Shown here: in pieces, positions 1 through 8,632 of the stretch
Position numbering within the stretch: position 1 is the first letter of the stretch
How the letters are laid out: every line of letters starts with the position of its first letter
Assembly: GCA_029259775.1 (NCBI GenBank)
Contig: JAJDEN010000045.1
Span: 1 to 64,000 of the forward strand
Direction of reading: 5' to 3'
Source of the DNA: Planctomycetota bacterium
GTDB taxonomy: Bacteria > Planctomycetota > PLA2 > JAEUHO01
DNA length: 64,000 bases
Notes under the pieces: model-generated
The model's database searches: none
What the model was told of the DNA's origin: nothing
The model's input: only the letters and a program-made list of their open reading frames with translations
Translations under genes and position numbers: made by a program

Positions 1-137
1 TCCTCGAGCTACGAGCCACGCCCATCCGATTTCGCATCCTCAACGGGCAGGAAGCCCGCCTGCGGTACGAAATCGAACGTCCGTCGGCTCTCGCTTCGGT
101 CTCGAAACGCTCGCGACGGACATTCGGAGACAGGCTC
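1..137. repeat. structured intergenic repeat, copy A
   Basis: This stretch downstream of the selenoprotein gene has no gene. It contains an outer inverted repeat, GATTTCG at 28-34 and CGAAATC at 68-74. Inside it lies a perfect hairpin, CGGGC (44-48), loop AGGAA, GCCCG (54-58). A related sequence lies at 13380-13500, sharing CATCCTCAACG, GCCTGCGG and TCGCGACG and the same two-layer fold. The arm sequences differ between copies but pairing is kept, so it looks like a dispersed structured element and not chance similarity. Only two copies are visible. Confidence 0.5.
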
Positions 138-1472
138 CTAGTGCCCGAGTACCTCAGGGCGCGGTTTGGGAACGCGGAACGAGGCGTCGATCTGCTTGCC
201 GCCCCGCTGGAGCTTCAGCTTCACCTTCGAGCCGGGCTTCTTCTCACGCATCAGGTAGGCGAGGTAGGTGCTGCGGGTCCAGCCCGTCGTGCCGTCGACC
301 TCGAGGATCAGGTCGCCCTTCTTGAGCACCTTGCGTGCATCCTTGTTCTGGCGCTTGAACCACCAGGGCGAGGGTGCGGCCACCGTGACGCCGCGCGGCG
401 AGTCGGCCAGCGTGACGCCGCCCCAGAGCCACATCGCGTAGCCGGCCATCCGGTAGCGCCAGGCGAAGTCGGTCTTGCGGCGCCAGAGCTTGCCGAGCTC
501 GAGCTGGGTCGTGACCGCCTTGCCGGCGCGCTTCAGGTCGATGGGGAACGTCCCGCCCTCATCCGGCGCGTTCTCGAGCACCCACTGGAAGTCTGCGGGC
601 GAGACCAGCGGCTGGCCGCCGAATGCCGTCAGGTCATCGCCCGGCTGGATTCCGGCGTTGGCAGCAAGGGATCCGGGCGCGATCGCCGTCACACGCGCCA
701 TGTGATCCTTGCTGAAGGTGAGCCCCATCGTGCCCGGCAGGGGGTAGGCCCACAGCATGCGGTCGGTGACGGGCCGCTTCTTCATGAAGAAGCCGTCGAT
801 GGCCAGACCGGGCAGCTCGTGGCAGTGGACGCAGCCCTTGGTGTCGCTGCCCGTGAGGCGCTTGTGGCGCTTGTACTTGCGTGAGACCGGGGACGTCTCG
901 GCGTAGCGCCACGGTGCCGCAGGGCCCGTCTTCGCAGCGAGCGTCTTGGCCCACCGCGCAGGCGCTTCCGCGTAGCGCTTGTGCAGATCCAGGGCGCCGC
1001 GCATCGCGGCCTTGAGGCCGGACAGCGTGTGGTTCGGGTTCGAGTCGGCCTTGCTGCGCTTCGCGTCGGGGTGGGCCATGCCGAGACGGCCGTAGATCGT
1101 CTTGTCGGCTCGCATGAAGAAGATCGACCAGGACACGTACGGGTCGAACTGGAAGATGTTGAGGTCAACGCCGCCCATCTGGATGCGCCGTACGCAGACG
1201 AACTCGTCGAGCAGCTTCTTCAGTTCCGCGTCCTTGCGACTGACCAACTGGCCATCGATGCTCTCGCAGCCTGCTCATGGCACGCAGCGGAACGACACCA
1301 GCAGCGGCTTGCCGGTCTTCTCCGCCTGGGCATAGCCGGCGGCCATGTCCTCGTAGATCCAGTCGCCCGTGACGAGGTCGTCTTGGAGAGCTTCCTTGAG
1401 GGGGCTGTCCTTGGCCACAACGGCCGTCGCGGCGAACAGGACGAGCACGAGCGTCATCAGGGGGTAGCGCAT
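138..1472 (-). CDS. Trx-like/PDZ selenoprotein with in-frame TGA and CxxCH motif
   Basis: Two open stretches in the same frame (1472-1278 and 1274-138) are separated only by TGA at 1277-1275. Read through, they give a 444-residue exported protein. Residues 1-20 are a signal peptide. A thioredoxin-like domain carries FRCVP-U66-AGC, where Sec would form a redox pair with Cys69 or Cys63. CVHCH at about 214-218 is a possible haem c or metal site. Two PDZ-like regions follow at about 245-320 and 355-440. The architecture matches the family named Trx7/PDZ domain-containing (seleno)protein, known from planctomycetes. A SECIS-like hairpin lies 17-38 nt after the TGA. Without readthrough the first product would be a useless 65-residue peptide, and the second part would need a TTG start inside the Trx domain. 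The alternative is a nonsense mutation or sequencing error, which I consider less likely. The downstream neighbour of the signal-peptide end, 10 bases upstream of the start codon, is the PepSY gene. Confidence 0.8.
1237..1257 (-). promoter_or_regulatory. bacterial SECIS-like hairpin
   Basis: On the mRNA strand the sequence after the TGA folds as CGA-UGGCC, loop AGUU, GGUCA, bulged G, UCG: eight pairs with one bulge. The loop begins 26 nt after the UGA and has G as its second base. This fits the known bacterial SECIS rule (apical loop about 16-37 nt after UGA with a G in the first two loop positions) through which SelB directs selenocysteine insertion. It overlaps coding sequence, as bacterial SECIS elements do. 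Confidence 0.7.
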
Positions 1473-1482
1473 GCCCTCGATG

Positions 1483-2022
1483 CTACGCGGCAGCGCGTTT
1501 CGCGTCGCGCCGCTTCCTTCGGTACCGCTTGACGTGCGGTTCCAGCCAGAGCCAGAGGCCGCTGAAGACCAGGAAGACGACGCAGATCGCGACGAGCGGC
1601 ATGACGTAGGCGTGGACGGGCTCGCCGATCCACGAGCCGTCGTGCAACGACTCGATGAAGTCCGACTCCCGGGTGGCCGTGCTGAGGACCGCGCCGGTGA
1701 CCGCGTCGACCTGGATCTCGGCGTGGTCGTGTTTCGACCGGAACTTGTAGACCCGCTTGGCCGGCCGGACGTCGACGCGGTCCAGGTCGTCCTCCGCGGC
1801 GAAGGCGGGGTGCTTCTCGGCCAGGACGTTCTGCCACGCGTCGTCGAGCGAGAGGAAGTCAGCGACCTGGCCCGGTGCGCCCTTCTGCGTGGGCGGCTGG
1901 ATCCAGGCGAAGTCCTTCTTGAGCAACAAGAGGAAGCCCGTGATCGAGAGCAGCAGGAGGAACGTCGCGGCCGAGATGCCGACCCACTTGTGCGTGTTCC
2001 AGAAGAACCGGAAGGTGTTCAT
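1483..2022 (-). CDS. PepSY-associated membrane protein
   Basis: The 179-residue product has a short cytoplasmic N-terminus, a hydrophobic segment at about 15-35, a periplasmic PepSY-like domain (about 40-125, with the characteristic dVDavTGaVl-type strand around residue 105-112), a second membrane segment at about 138-160 and a very basic cytoplasmic tail (RYRRKRRDAKR). PepSY/PepSY_TM proteins are often linked to periplasmic redox or iron-reductase functions. The gene lies 10 bases upstream of the selenoprotein start on the same strand, so the two are probably co-transcribed; a redox partnership is an inference only. Confidence 0.75.
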   Translation of the reverse strand: MNTFRFFWNTHKWVGISAATFLLLLSITGFLLLLKKDFAWIQPPTQKGAPGQVADFLSLDDAWQNVLAEKHPAFAAEDDLDRVDVRPAKRVYKFRSKHDHAEIQVDAVTGAVLSTATRESDFIESLHDGSWIGEPVHAYVMPLVAICVVFLVFSGLWLWLEPHVKRYRRKRRDAKRAAA

Positions 2023-2033
2023 GGCGGCGGATG

Positions 2034-2264
2034 CTACCTGCCGGGCCCGCGCCCGTCCGCAGGCTGATCGTCCACGCGCGGATCGTACGCCGAGGGCCAG
2101 CGCACGCGTTGCCAGCGTTGGCCGTCACGCGAGAGCAGGACGTCGTCCGGCAGGCGCCCCTCGGCATGCCACGCAAGGATGCGCGCCCGCGGGTGGGGGC
2201 CGTCCACGTGATCGCCGTTGCGAATGAACCAGCGGCTCTCGGGTTTGGCGGGCTTGGCGACCAT
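2034..2264 (-). CDS. small GYF_2 (DUF4339) domain protein
   Basis: The 76-residue protein consists almost entirely of one GYF_2 domain: RWFIRNGDHVDGP, a central leucine-poor helix ILAWHAEGRLPDD and SRDGQRWQ, which follow the family pattern WyyarnGqqvGP...l..l...G.l..d.lvwr.G...W. Such domains are thought to mediate protein-protein contacts and are usually fused to membrane segments; here it stands alone. It ends 11 bases before the PepSY gene on the same strand, so it likely opens that operon. The C-terminal 15 residues are low complexity. Confidence 0.65.
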   Translation of the reverse strand: MVAKPAKPESRWFIRNGDHVDGPHPRARILAWHAEGRLPDDVLLSRDGQRWQRVRWPSAYDPRVDDQPADGRGPGR

Positions 2265-2307
2265 GGCCCCATCCTAGGAGGTCCTACCCCCGGCGGTCGG
2301 GCGCGGG

Positions 2308-3084
2308 CTACTTGCCGAATCGGCGCTTGCGCTGTTGGTAGGAGCGCAGGATGCGCAGGAAGTCCACCTTGCGGAACGACGGGAAGTGGACGTCCGTGAA
2401 GAAGAGCTCGCTGTAGGCCGCCTGGTAGAGCAGGAAGTTGCTCAGGCGCGATTCCCCGCCCGTGCGGATGATCAGGTCCGGGTCATCCCCCGCGGTGTAG
2501 AGGTGTTCCCCGAGCACGCGCTCGTCCACGGCCTCGCGGGCCAGCTCGCCGCGCTCGACCTTGTCGATGATGGCCTGGAACGCGTCGAGGATCTCCTGCC
2601 GCCCGCCGTAGGCGATGCAGAAGTTGAGCTTCGAGCCGTCGAAGTCCTTCGTCGTGGACTCGATGCGCTCGACGGCCTGCTGCACGTAGGCCGGCAGCAT
2701 CTCGGTGCGCCCGAGGACCCGGACGCGCACACGGTTATCGAGGATGCGCGCGTCTTCGGCCAGGTGCGAGAGACGGGCTGCGAAGAGGGCCATGAGGCCA
2801 TCGACCTCTTCCTCGGCCCGCTGGAAGTTCTCCGTCGAGAAGGCGTACATCGTCAGCGTCTTCACGCCGATCTCGCGACCCCACTCCACGAGGGCCTCGA
2901 CCGTCTCCGAGCCGTGGCGGTGGCCCTCCCAGGGCAGCTCGCCGCGGGCCTGTGCGTGGCGGCGGTTGCCGTCCATGATGAAGCCGACGTGACCGGGGAC
3001 CTCCGCCTCGCGGATCTCCTTGATCAGCTGACGCTCGTAGGCGCGGTAGACGAGGCGCTTGAGCGGGGTCAGCGGGAATCCCAT
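2308..3084 (-). CDS. uppS: isoprenyl transferase (undecaprenyl diphosphate synthase family)
   Basis: The 258-residue product carries all cis-prenyltransferase signatures: FIMDGNRRHA with the Mg-binding Asp at residue 38, YAFSTENF, FCIAYGGRQEI, and DPDLIIRTGGESRLSNFLLY near the C-terminus. It condenses isopentenyl diphosphate onto farnesyl diphosphate to make the C55 carrier for cell-wall and surface polysaccharides. It acts in the cytosol at the membrane. Length is normal for the family. In many bacteria it precedes cdsA; here cdsA is 45 kb away, so the usual uppS-cdsA pairing is absent in this stretch. Confidence 0.95.
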   Translation of the reverse strand: MGFPLTPLKRLVYRAYERQLIKEIREAEVPGHVGFIMDGNRRHAQARGELPWEGHRHGSETVEALVEWGREIGVKTLTMYAFSTENFQRAEEEVDGLMALFAARLSHLAEDARILDNRVRVRVLGRTEMLPAYVQQAVERIESTTKDFDGSKLNFCIAYGGRQEILDAFQAIIDKVERGELAREAVDERVLGEHLYTAGDDPDLIIRTGGESRLSNFLLYQAAYSELFFTDVHFPSFRKVDFLRILRSYQQRKRRFGK

Positions 3085-3138
3085 CGGCGCAAGGTACTCC
3101 GCTCCGGCTGCCGATGCGCAGGCTGCCTTGCGCGCCGA

Positions 3139-4371
3139 TCAGAGATTGGCGAACGGTCCGGTGACCTCGTACGTCGTGCCCCAGGGTTGTCCGCCCGCGC
3201 CGGGGCCGCGCTGGCTGCTGAAGTAGAGTCGCGTGCCGCTCGGATCGAAGGCCGGACCCGTCAGCTCGCTGCCGGGGTAGCCGACAGCTTCCAGGATGGC
3301 GCCCGCGCGTCCATCGGGCGTGAGCGCGATGATGCGCTGGTTCGGGCCGTCTTCCGCCACGAAGGCGATGCCTGTCGTGGCGACCGTGACGTTGTCCACC
3401 TGCGAGATGACCGGATCCGAGACGTCACCGTCGTAGAGGAGCGAGACCGTCTCGGCGGCTAGATCGTGGACCCACACGCGGTTGTCGCGCTTGGTGGTGA
3501 AGTAGATCTGCCCCACGTGATGGAAGATGCCCTCCCCGCCGGCAAACGCGCTGCTGAGCGGCGCCTGGAAGCGTGTGGGCACCATCGGGTGCGCCACGTC
3601 CGGATTGGGCTGGGGCACGGCGTGCCACGATACGGGCCGCACCGCCGTGGGATCGGTCCCGTGCACTTGGGCGGCTTCGAGCAGACCGTCCGTGAGGTCG
3701 GCCGCGCCGCTCGGAAGCGTACCGATGGGGGTGAAGCGGTAGAGCCGGCCGTCGGGCTGGTCCTCGGTCAGGTAGATCCGCAGCGTGGCGGGATCGACCG
3801 CCGCGGCCTCATGGCGGAACGAGCCGAGTGCCGGCCGCTGCACGGCGGGGGTGGCGCCGGTCGGATCGCATTCGTAGACGCGTCCGTAGAGCGTCTCCTC
3901 ACAGGAGAGCCACGTGCCCCACGGCGTGGAGCCGCCGGCGCAGTTGCGTGTGGTGCCCGAGAGGATCGGGAACGCGTCGACGACGTTGGCTTGATCATCG
4001 AACACGAGCGCGCCGACGCCGCCGGCGCCAAGGTCACTCTCGCTGTTGGAGACGTAGATCCATCCGCCGCCCGGGCGCGGGAACACGGCACCGCCGTCCG
4101 CATCCTTGTGCCAGACGTGGTTCGCGCTGCCGTCCACCGGCGCCCCGCCGCGCGCCAGGATGCGCGAGCTGAAGCCGGCGGGCAGGCGCAGGCCGTTGGC
4201 GTCCGGCTCGGCAAGCTCCACGCCCGGCAAGACGACCGTCTTGACGTCGCGCGCCCGGCTGGAGCTCCCGCACCCGGCGAGGAACGGGCCGCCTACGATG
4301 AGGCCGGCTGCGGCCAAGGCTTGGCGAAGGACCTCGCGGCGGCTGGTCGGGGGATGGGCGTCGGGTGCCAT
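3139..4371 (-). CDS. PhoX-like (DUF839) Tat-exported lipoprotein
   Basis: The 410-residue product starts with TSRREVLRQALAAAGLIVG followed by the lipobox LAGC, so it looks like a twin-arginine exported lipoprotein. The remainder reads as a beta-propeller of the DUF839/PhoX type: HVWHKDADGGAVFP, GGSTPWGTWLSCEET, HEAAAVDP, YLTEDQPDGRLYRF and DPSGTRLYFSSQRGP are typical family strands. PhoX proteins are Ca/Fe-dependent alkaline phosphatases, but many DUF839 members are uncharacterised, so the activity is not certain. No Pho box is visible in the 150 bases upstream, so a link with the phosphate regulon in this window is not supported. Confidence 0.75.
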   Translation of the reverse strand: MAPDAHPPTSRREVLRQALAAAGLIVGGPFLAGCGSSSRARDVKTVVLPGVELAEPDANGLRLPAGFSSRILARGGAPVDGSANHVWHKDADGGAVFPRPGGGWIYVSNSESDLGAGGVGALVFDDQANVVDAFPILSGTTRNCAGGSTPWGTWLSCEETLYGRVYECDPTGATPAVQRPALGSFRHEAAAVDPATLRIYLTEDQPDGRLYRFTPIGTLPSGAADLTDGLLEAAQVHGTDPTAVRPVSWHAVPQPNPDVAHPMVPTRFQAPLSSAFAGGEGIFHHVGQIYFTTKRDNRVWVHDLAAETVSLLYDGDVSDPVISQVDNVTVATTGIAFVAEDGPNQRIIALTPDGRAGAILEAVGYPGSELTGPAFDPSGTRLYFSSQRGPGAGGQPWGTTYEVTGPFANL

Positions 4372-4522
4372 GGCCCCACTCTACGCGCGCGCGTCGACCT
4401 GCCGAGAGGTGACGGGCATGCGGCCTTCATCCTTCCGCGCGTGCGCGACATCGCCCCGCTCGATGTGCCACCTGCGAGGCATGTTCACCGCGTAGCGATG
4501 CGGTTTCCGGGGCGAGGCCGCG

Positions 4523-5251
4523 TCATCCTGTAGCGATCTCGTTCGCCTGCGCCAGCTGCTCCGGTCGGCCGATGTCCACCCACGTGCAGCCGTCCACGCG
4601 ATGGGGGAGGATGCGCGCTCCCGCCTCGGCCAGACGCAGATAGGGCACGAAGATCCCAAAGCGTCCCCTCTCGGTGACCGAGTCAAGGAAGGCGGGCGAC
4701 ACCACGTGCGCGCAGGCGAACGCGAGGCGCCGCACCGGGCCCGCTGTCGAGCGGACGAACACCTCGCCATCGGCGTCGTCGTTGGCACGCCCTGCCAGAC
4801 CGCCCTCGTCGAAGAGCAGGCCGCGGGTCGAGGGCCGCTCCATCATCGCCAGGGTGACGAGCGCACCGCTCGCCGCGTGCGCCTCGAGCAGGGACCCCAG
4901 ATCGAGGTCCGTGAACACGTCCGCATTGTGGATCAGGAACGGCGCCTCTTCCCTGAGGTGCTCGCGGGCGGCGAGCAAGCCGCCGCCGGTCTCGAGCGGA
5001 TCGCCCTCCTCGCGCGAGACCCGTACGTCCACGCCGAACCCGTTGTTGTCGTCGATGAAGCGCTCGATCTCGTCGGCGAAGGGGCACACATTGATGATGA
5101 GTCGGTCTGCGCCAGCGGCGATCAGGCGGCGTGCTGTGCGCTCCAGCATCGGGACGCCGCCGACCTCAACGAGGCACTTGGGCATCTCGTCCGTGAGGGG
5201 ACGCAGCCGCGTCCCGAGCCCCGCGGCCAGGATGAACGCGTCGCGACTCAT
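4523..5251 (-). CDS. MurU-like sugar-1-phosphate nucleotidyltransferase
   Basis: The 242-residue protein has the nucleotidyltransferase signature AFILAAGLGTRLRPLTDEMPK at its N-terminus (residues 5-25), the NTP-binding Lys in the MPKCLVEVGG stretch, LIHNADVFTDLDL for the catalytic metal, and WVDIGRPEQL at the end. It most resembles MurU, which transfers UMP to N-acetylmuramate-1-phosphate during cell-wall recycling, and related hexose-1-phosphate transferases. It starts 10 bases after an AmgK-like kinase fusion on the same strand; AmgK-MurU pairs act in sequence, which supports the reading. Substrate remains inferred. Confidence 0.8.
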   Translation of the reverse strand: MSRDAFILAAGLGTRLRPLTDEMPKCLVEVGGVPMLERTARRLIAAGADRLIINVCPFADEIERFIDDNNGFGVDVRVSREEGDPLETGGGLLAAREHLREEAPFLIHNADVFTDLDLGSLLEAHAASGALVTLAMMERPSTRGLLFDEGGLAGRANDDADGEVFVRSTAGPVRRLAFACAHVVSPAFLDSVTERGRFGIFVPYLRLAEAGARILPHRVDGCTWVDIGRPEQLAQANEIATG

Positions 5252-5261
5252 GCGAACGGGC

Positions 5262-6743
5262 TCACGATCCGGTGCCGGCCAGCGGGGACGCGTCGGGACG
5301 GCGCGCGGTCACAGGCCAGTGCAGCGCCTCGTGGTGGGCCACCGGCACGTAGACCGTCGGGAACAACGCGCGCAGTGCACGCCCCAGGCGCTCGGCCATG
5401 AAGGCCGAGCGATGCTGCCCCCCGGTGCATCCGAACTGCACGTGCAGGGAGTCGAAGCCGCGCTCGAGATAGCGCTTCACCTGCGCCTCCACGAGCGTCA
5501 GCGTGCTGACGAAGAAGTGGTCCGTGCCCTCCGCCGCGTCCAGGTATCTCGCGACGTCTTCGTCCAGCCCGCTATGGCCGGCGTAGGCCGCCTGGCGGCC
5601 GGGATTCGGGAGCGCACGGCAGTCGAAGGTGAAGCCACCGCCATGCCCGCTCGGATCCGTCGGGATGCCGCGCTTGTAGCTGAAGCTGCCCACGCGCACC
5701 GTGAGTCCGTCGTTCGCCGGACGCGGGTCGGCACGCAGCGCCTCGTCGCCGATGAGACGTTCGAAGACAGCCCGCATCTCCGGCAGGTCGAGCGGCAGGA
5801 AGCCCGTCGCGAGCAGCCCTTCGAGATCGCGGATGGCGTGGGGGATGCGTGCCAGGAACTGGGGCTTGCGGCCGTACAGACCCAGGTAGCCGTAGGCGCC
5901 GAGTCCTTGCAGGATGCGCAGGACGACGAAGCCCCGGAAGTGCGTCAGGAAACGATCGCGCTGCACGGGCATGTGCTCGGCGAGCGCCGTCAGGTAGTGG
6001 TCGAGCAGCAACTCGCGCGTCGCGTGATCCAGCCCGGCCTTGCCCTCGTAGAGGAGCTTGGCGACGTCGTACTGCAGGGGGCCCTGGAGCCCGCCCTGGT
6101 AGTCGATGAACCAGGGGGCGCCGTCGCGCACCATGACGTTGCGCGTCTGGAGATCGCGGTAGACGAAGTGCTGTGCGTCCGGCCCGCTGAGCCAGCGGAT
6201 CAAGCGTCCGAAATCGTCCTCCAAGCGCGACTCGTGAAAGGGCACGTGCGCGAGCTTGAGGAAGTCGTACTTGAAGTAGTTGAGGTCCCACTGCATCGCC
6301 TGCGCGTCGTAGCGGGCGCGGGGATAGGCCACGCTGTAGTCGACCGCACGACCGCCCTCGACCTGGAAGCGCGGCAGCAACTCGAGGACGCGCTTGTAGA
6401 CGCCGAGCAGGGCCGGGGGCAGGGGACCGCCGTCCGGCCGCGCCTTGGCGAGGGCATCGAAGAGGGTCTCGTCGCCCAGGTCCTCGACGAGGTAGACGCC
6501 CTCCTGTTCGTTCGCGGCATGGATCTCGGGCACGGGCAGCCCGAGCTCGCGGAAGGAGCGCGAGTAGCTGAGGAACGCGCGGTTCTCGTCCGGGTCGGGC
6601 CCGATCACGCCCATCACGCTGCGGCCGTCCTCGCCGCGCAGGCGGATCATCCGGCGCCGGGAGCCGTCGCCCGGCAGCGGTTCGTGTGACACCGGCGCGG
6701 CGCCGAAGGCGTCGAGGAAGAGTTGGTCCAGGGAGGCCAGCAC
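5262..6743 (-). CDS. AmgK-like sugar kinase fused to RapZ C-terminal domain
   Basis: The 493-residue protein has two parts. Residues 1-330 are an aminoglycoside-phosphotransferase-like kinase with VYRDLQTRNVMV (catalytic Asp and Asn) and WFIDYQGGLQGPLQYD (Mg-binding Asp), as in the amino-sugar kinase AmgK. Residues about 348-485 match the C-terminal half of RapZ: SFSYKRGIP, GGFTFDCRALPNPG, GLDEDVARYL and FGCTGGQHRS (about 434-443). In E. coli that half of RapZ senses glucosamine-6-phosphate; the RapZ N-terminal nucleotide-binding half is missing here. The downstream MurU-like gene suggests a salvage route in which an amino sugar is phosphorylated and then activated, with the RapZ module as a possible sensor. 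A similar fusion occurs, as far as I recall, in Bacteroidota. Confidence 0.85.
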   Translation of the reverse strand: MLASLDQLFLDAFGAAPVSHEPLPGDGSRRRMIRLRGEDGRSVMGVIGPDPDENRAFLSYSRSFRELGLPVPEIHAANEQEGVYLVEDLGDETLFDALAKARPDGGPLPPALLGVYKRVLELLPRFQVEGGRAVDYSVAYPRARYDAQAMQWDLNYFKYDFLKLAHVPFHESRLEDDFGRLIRWLSGPDAQHFVYRDLQTRNVMVRDGAPWFIDYQGGLQGPLQYDVAKLLYEGKAGLDHATRELLLDHYLTALAEHMPVQRDRFLTHFRGFVVLRILQGLGAYGYLGLYGRKPQFLARIPHAIRDLEGLLATGFLPLDLPEMRAVFERLIGDEALRADPRPANDGLTVRVGSFSYKRGIPTDPSGHGGGFTFDCRALPNPGRQAAYAGHSGLDEDVARYLDAAEGTDHFFVSTLTLVEAQVKRYLERGFDSLHVQFGCTGGQHRSAFMAERLGRALRALFPTVYVPVAHHEALHWPVTARRPDASPLAGTGS

Positions 6744-6899
6744 GGCGGGTCAGCATACCGGCGCTCGCCACGTCCCGATGCAGGGAGTCTGCTCACGCGA
6801 TGGATGACCCTCCGCGGAGGCCGGGCGGGCGAATCACCGGCTGCACAACAAACCACGCGCGCTCACCGCCGCGGGCGGACCCCGTGTAGCCTGCGGCGC

Positions 6900-7409
6900 A
6901 TGAACGCGCCGCTCGAGACCGAACGCCTCTCGCTTCGCCCCTTCGGCGCCGAGGACGCCGACGGCTGGCATGCCATCTGGGGCGATCCCGACGTGATCTG
7001 GTGGGGGGCGAACCCGAGCTTCGACGTCAGCCGCGAACGCTTGGAGCGATTGATCGAGAACGAAGCCGGCTGGCCTGCGGGACTCGGATGGCTGGCCGTG
7101 CGCCTCAAGGGGGAGGACGAGATCATCGGGGACATCCTCTTGCAGGACGGGCCCTTTCCGCCCGGCATCGAGATCGGATGGCACTTCCGGAAAGCGTGGT
7201 GGGGCAACGGCTACGCGACGGAGAGCGCCCGCGCGGTGATGAAGCGCGCCTTCGAGGACGGCGTGCACGATCGGATCTACGCCATGGTCGCCCTCCAGAA
7301 CAAGCCGTCCCTGCGCGTGGTCGAGAGGCTTGGGCTCGTGGCCGAGAAGGACATGGAGTACGCAGGACTCCCGCATCGCCTCTTCGCCCTGGACCGCGGC
7401 GAGGGTTGA
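6900..7409 (+). CDS. GNAT acetyltransferase (RimJ/RimL type)
   Basis: The 169-residue product fits the Acetyltransf_3 family: ETERLSLRPFGAEDADGWHAIWGDPDV at the start of the fold (given here as a family pattern over residues 5-31), an acetyl-CoA-binding segment WHFRKAWWGNGYATESARA, and a final ALQNKPSLRVVERLGL. It would acetylate an amino group on an unknown substrate, possibly a ribosomal protein N-terminus or a small molecule. The ATG at 6900 is chosen because the conserved fold begins directly after it; the open frame extends upstream without similarity. It is 9 bases before thiI and may be co-transcribed. Confidence 0.85.
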   Translation: MNAPLETERLSLRPFGAEDADGWHAIWGDPDVIWWGANPSFDVSRERLERLIENEAGWPAGLGWLAVRLKGEDEIIGDILLQDGPFPPGIEIGWHFRKAWWGNGYATESARAVMKRAFEDGVHDRIYAMVALQNKPSLRVVERLGLVAEKDMEYAGLPHRLFALDRGEG

Positions 7410-7418
7410 ATCCGCCCC

Positions 7419-8597
7419 ATGCAACGCATCATCATCCTCCACTACGCCGAGATCAGCCTGAAGGGCGGCAATCGCGGTCGGTTCGTCCGGCGCCTCGGGG
7501 ACCGGCTGCGCCAGGCGCTCGACAGCGCCGGCGTGGACGCAGGCGTACGTTCGGAGAGCGGGCGGATGGTCGTCTCGCCGCGTGAGGGCGCGGATGCCGA
7601 GCGCGCGCTCCGCGCCGTGCTGCGTGTGCCCGGCATCGCGAATGCCGCGTTCGCCGTCCAGACGGAGGCGGACCTCGAGGCCATCAAGGACGTCGCCGCG
7701 ATGCTCCTCGCCGAGGCGCAGCCCGGAACGTTCAAGATCGAGACGCGGCGCGCGGACAAGAGCTTCCCCCTGACCTCGATCGACGTCTCGCGCGCTGTGG
7801 GGGGGCGCTGCGTCGCGGACACCCAGCGCGGTGTGGACGTGCACCATCCTGACGTAACCGTACGTGTCGAGATCACACCGGGCGCGGCCTTCGTCTCCGC
7901 CGGCACCCACGCCGGCCCGGGCGGCTTGCCCGTGGGCAGCACGACCCGCTTGGCGGCGTTCCTCTCGGGGGGCCTCGACTCGCCGGTCGCCGCCTGGCAG
8001 ATGATCCGGCGCGGCGCGCGCGTCACCGGCATCCACTTCCACAACCGCTCGCTTCAGGGCACGGCCGTGCTCGAGAAGATCGAGGATCTTGCGGGCGTCC
8101 TCGCCTGGTACGCCGGCCGCTTCCCGCTGATGGTCGTCCCCTTCGAGTCCTGCCAGCGAGCGATCGTCGCCTCGGTGCCGGCCTCCCACCGCATGATCGT
8201 GTATCGGCGTGCGATGTTCCGGATCGCCGAGCGCTTCGCTCGCAAGGAGCACGCGCTCGGCTTCATCACAGGCGACAGCCTGGGGCAGGTGGCCAGCCAG
8301 ACGGCGGAGAACCTGCGCGTGATCCACGCGCAGGCCAGCCTCCCCGTGTACGCGCCGCTGATCGGCAGCGACAAGGTGGACATCATGCAGCTCGCCCGTC
8401 GCATCGGCACGTACGACATCTCGATACGGCCGCACGACGACTGCTGCTCGTTCCTCGTCGCGAAGCGCCCCGCCGTGGCGTCGACGCTCGATGAGATCCA
8501 GGCCATGGAAGAGGGCCTCGACTGGGAGGCGCTCGTCGAGGAGGCGGTCGCGAAGACGGATCGTCAGGTGATCTTGCCGGATCCCGACGCGCTCTGA
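7419..8597 (+). CDS. thiI: tRNA uridine 4-sulfurtransferase ThiI
   Basis: The 392-residue product has the N-terminal ferredoxin-like and THUMP region (YAEISLKGGNRGRFVRRL, then SFPLTSIDVSRAVGG) that binds tRNA, and a PP-loop ATPase domain with FLSGGLDSPVAAW at about 180-192 and FITGDSLGQVASQT. HDDCCSFLVAKRPA holds the cysteine that takes part in sulfur transfer in the E. coli enzyme. The C-terminal rhodanese domain of E. coli ThiI is absent, as in many bacteria, so sulfur must come from a partner, usually an IscS-type desulfurase, not seen here. The enzyme makes 4-thiouridine at tRNA position 8 and can feed thiazole synthesis. Confidence 0.93.
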   Translation: MQRIIILHYAEISLKGGNRGRFVRRLGDRLRQALDSAGVDAGVRSESGRMVVSPREGADAERALRAVLRVPGIANAAFAVQTEADLEAIKDVAAMLLAEAQPGTFKIETRRADKSFPLTSIDVSRAVGGRCVADTQRGVDVHHPDVTVRVEITPGAAFVSAGTHAGPGGLPVGSTTRLAAFLSGGLDSPVAAWQMIRRGARVTGIHFHNRSLQGTAVLEKIEDLAGVLAWYAGRFPLMVVPFESCQRAIVASVPASHRMIVYRRAMFRIAERFARKEHALGFITGDSLGQVASQTAENLRVIHAQASLPVYAPLIGSDKVDIMQLARRIGTYDISIRPHDDCCSFLVAKRPAVASTLDEIQAMEEGLDWEALVEEAVAKTDRQVILPDPDAL

Positions 8598-8632
8598 GCC
8601 CCGCCCCTCCTTCAGACCCTCGCTTCAGGCCC

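Noticed and set aside
4372..4522. Pho box before the PhoX-like gene
   Set aside because: No CTTNACG direct repeat is present in the upstream gap.
4674..6689. 671-codon + strand frame opposite the kinase-RapZ and nucleotidyltransferase genes
   Set aside because: It spans two clearly identified genes on the other strand and has no family resemblance.
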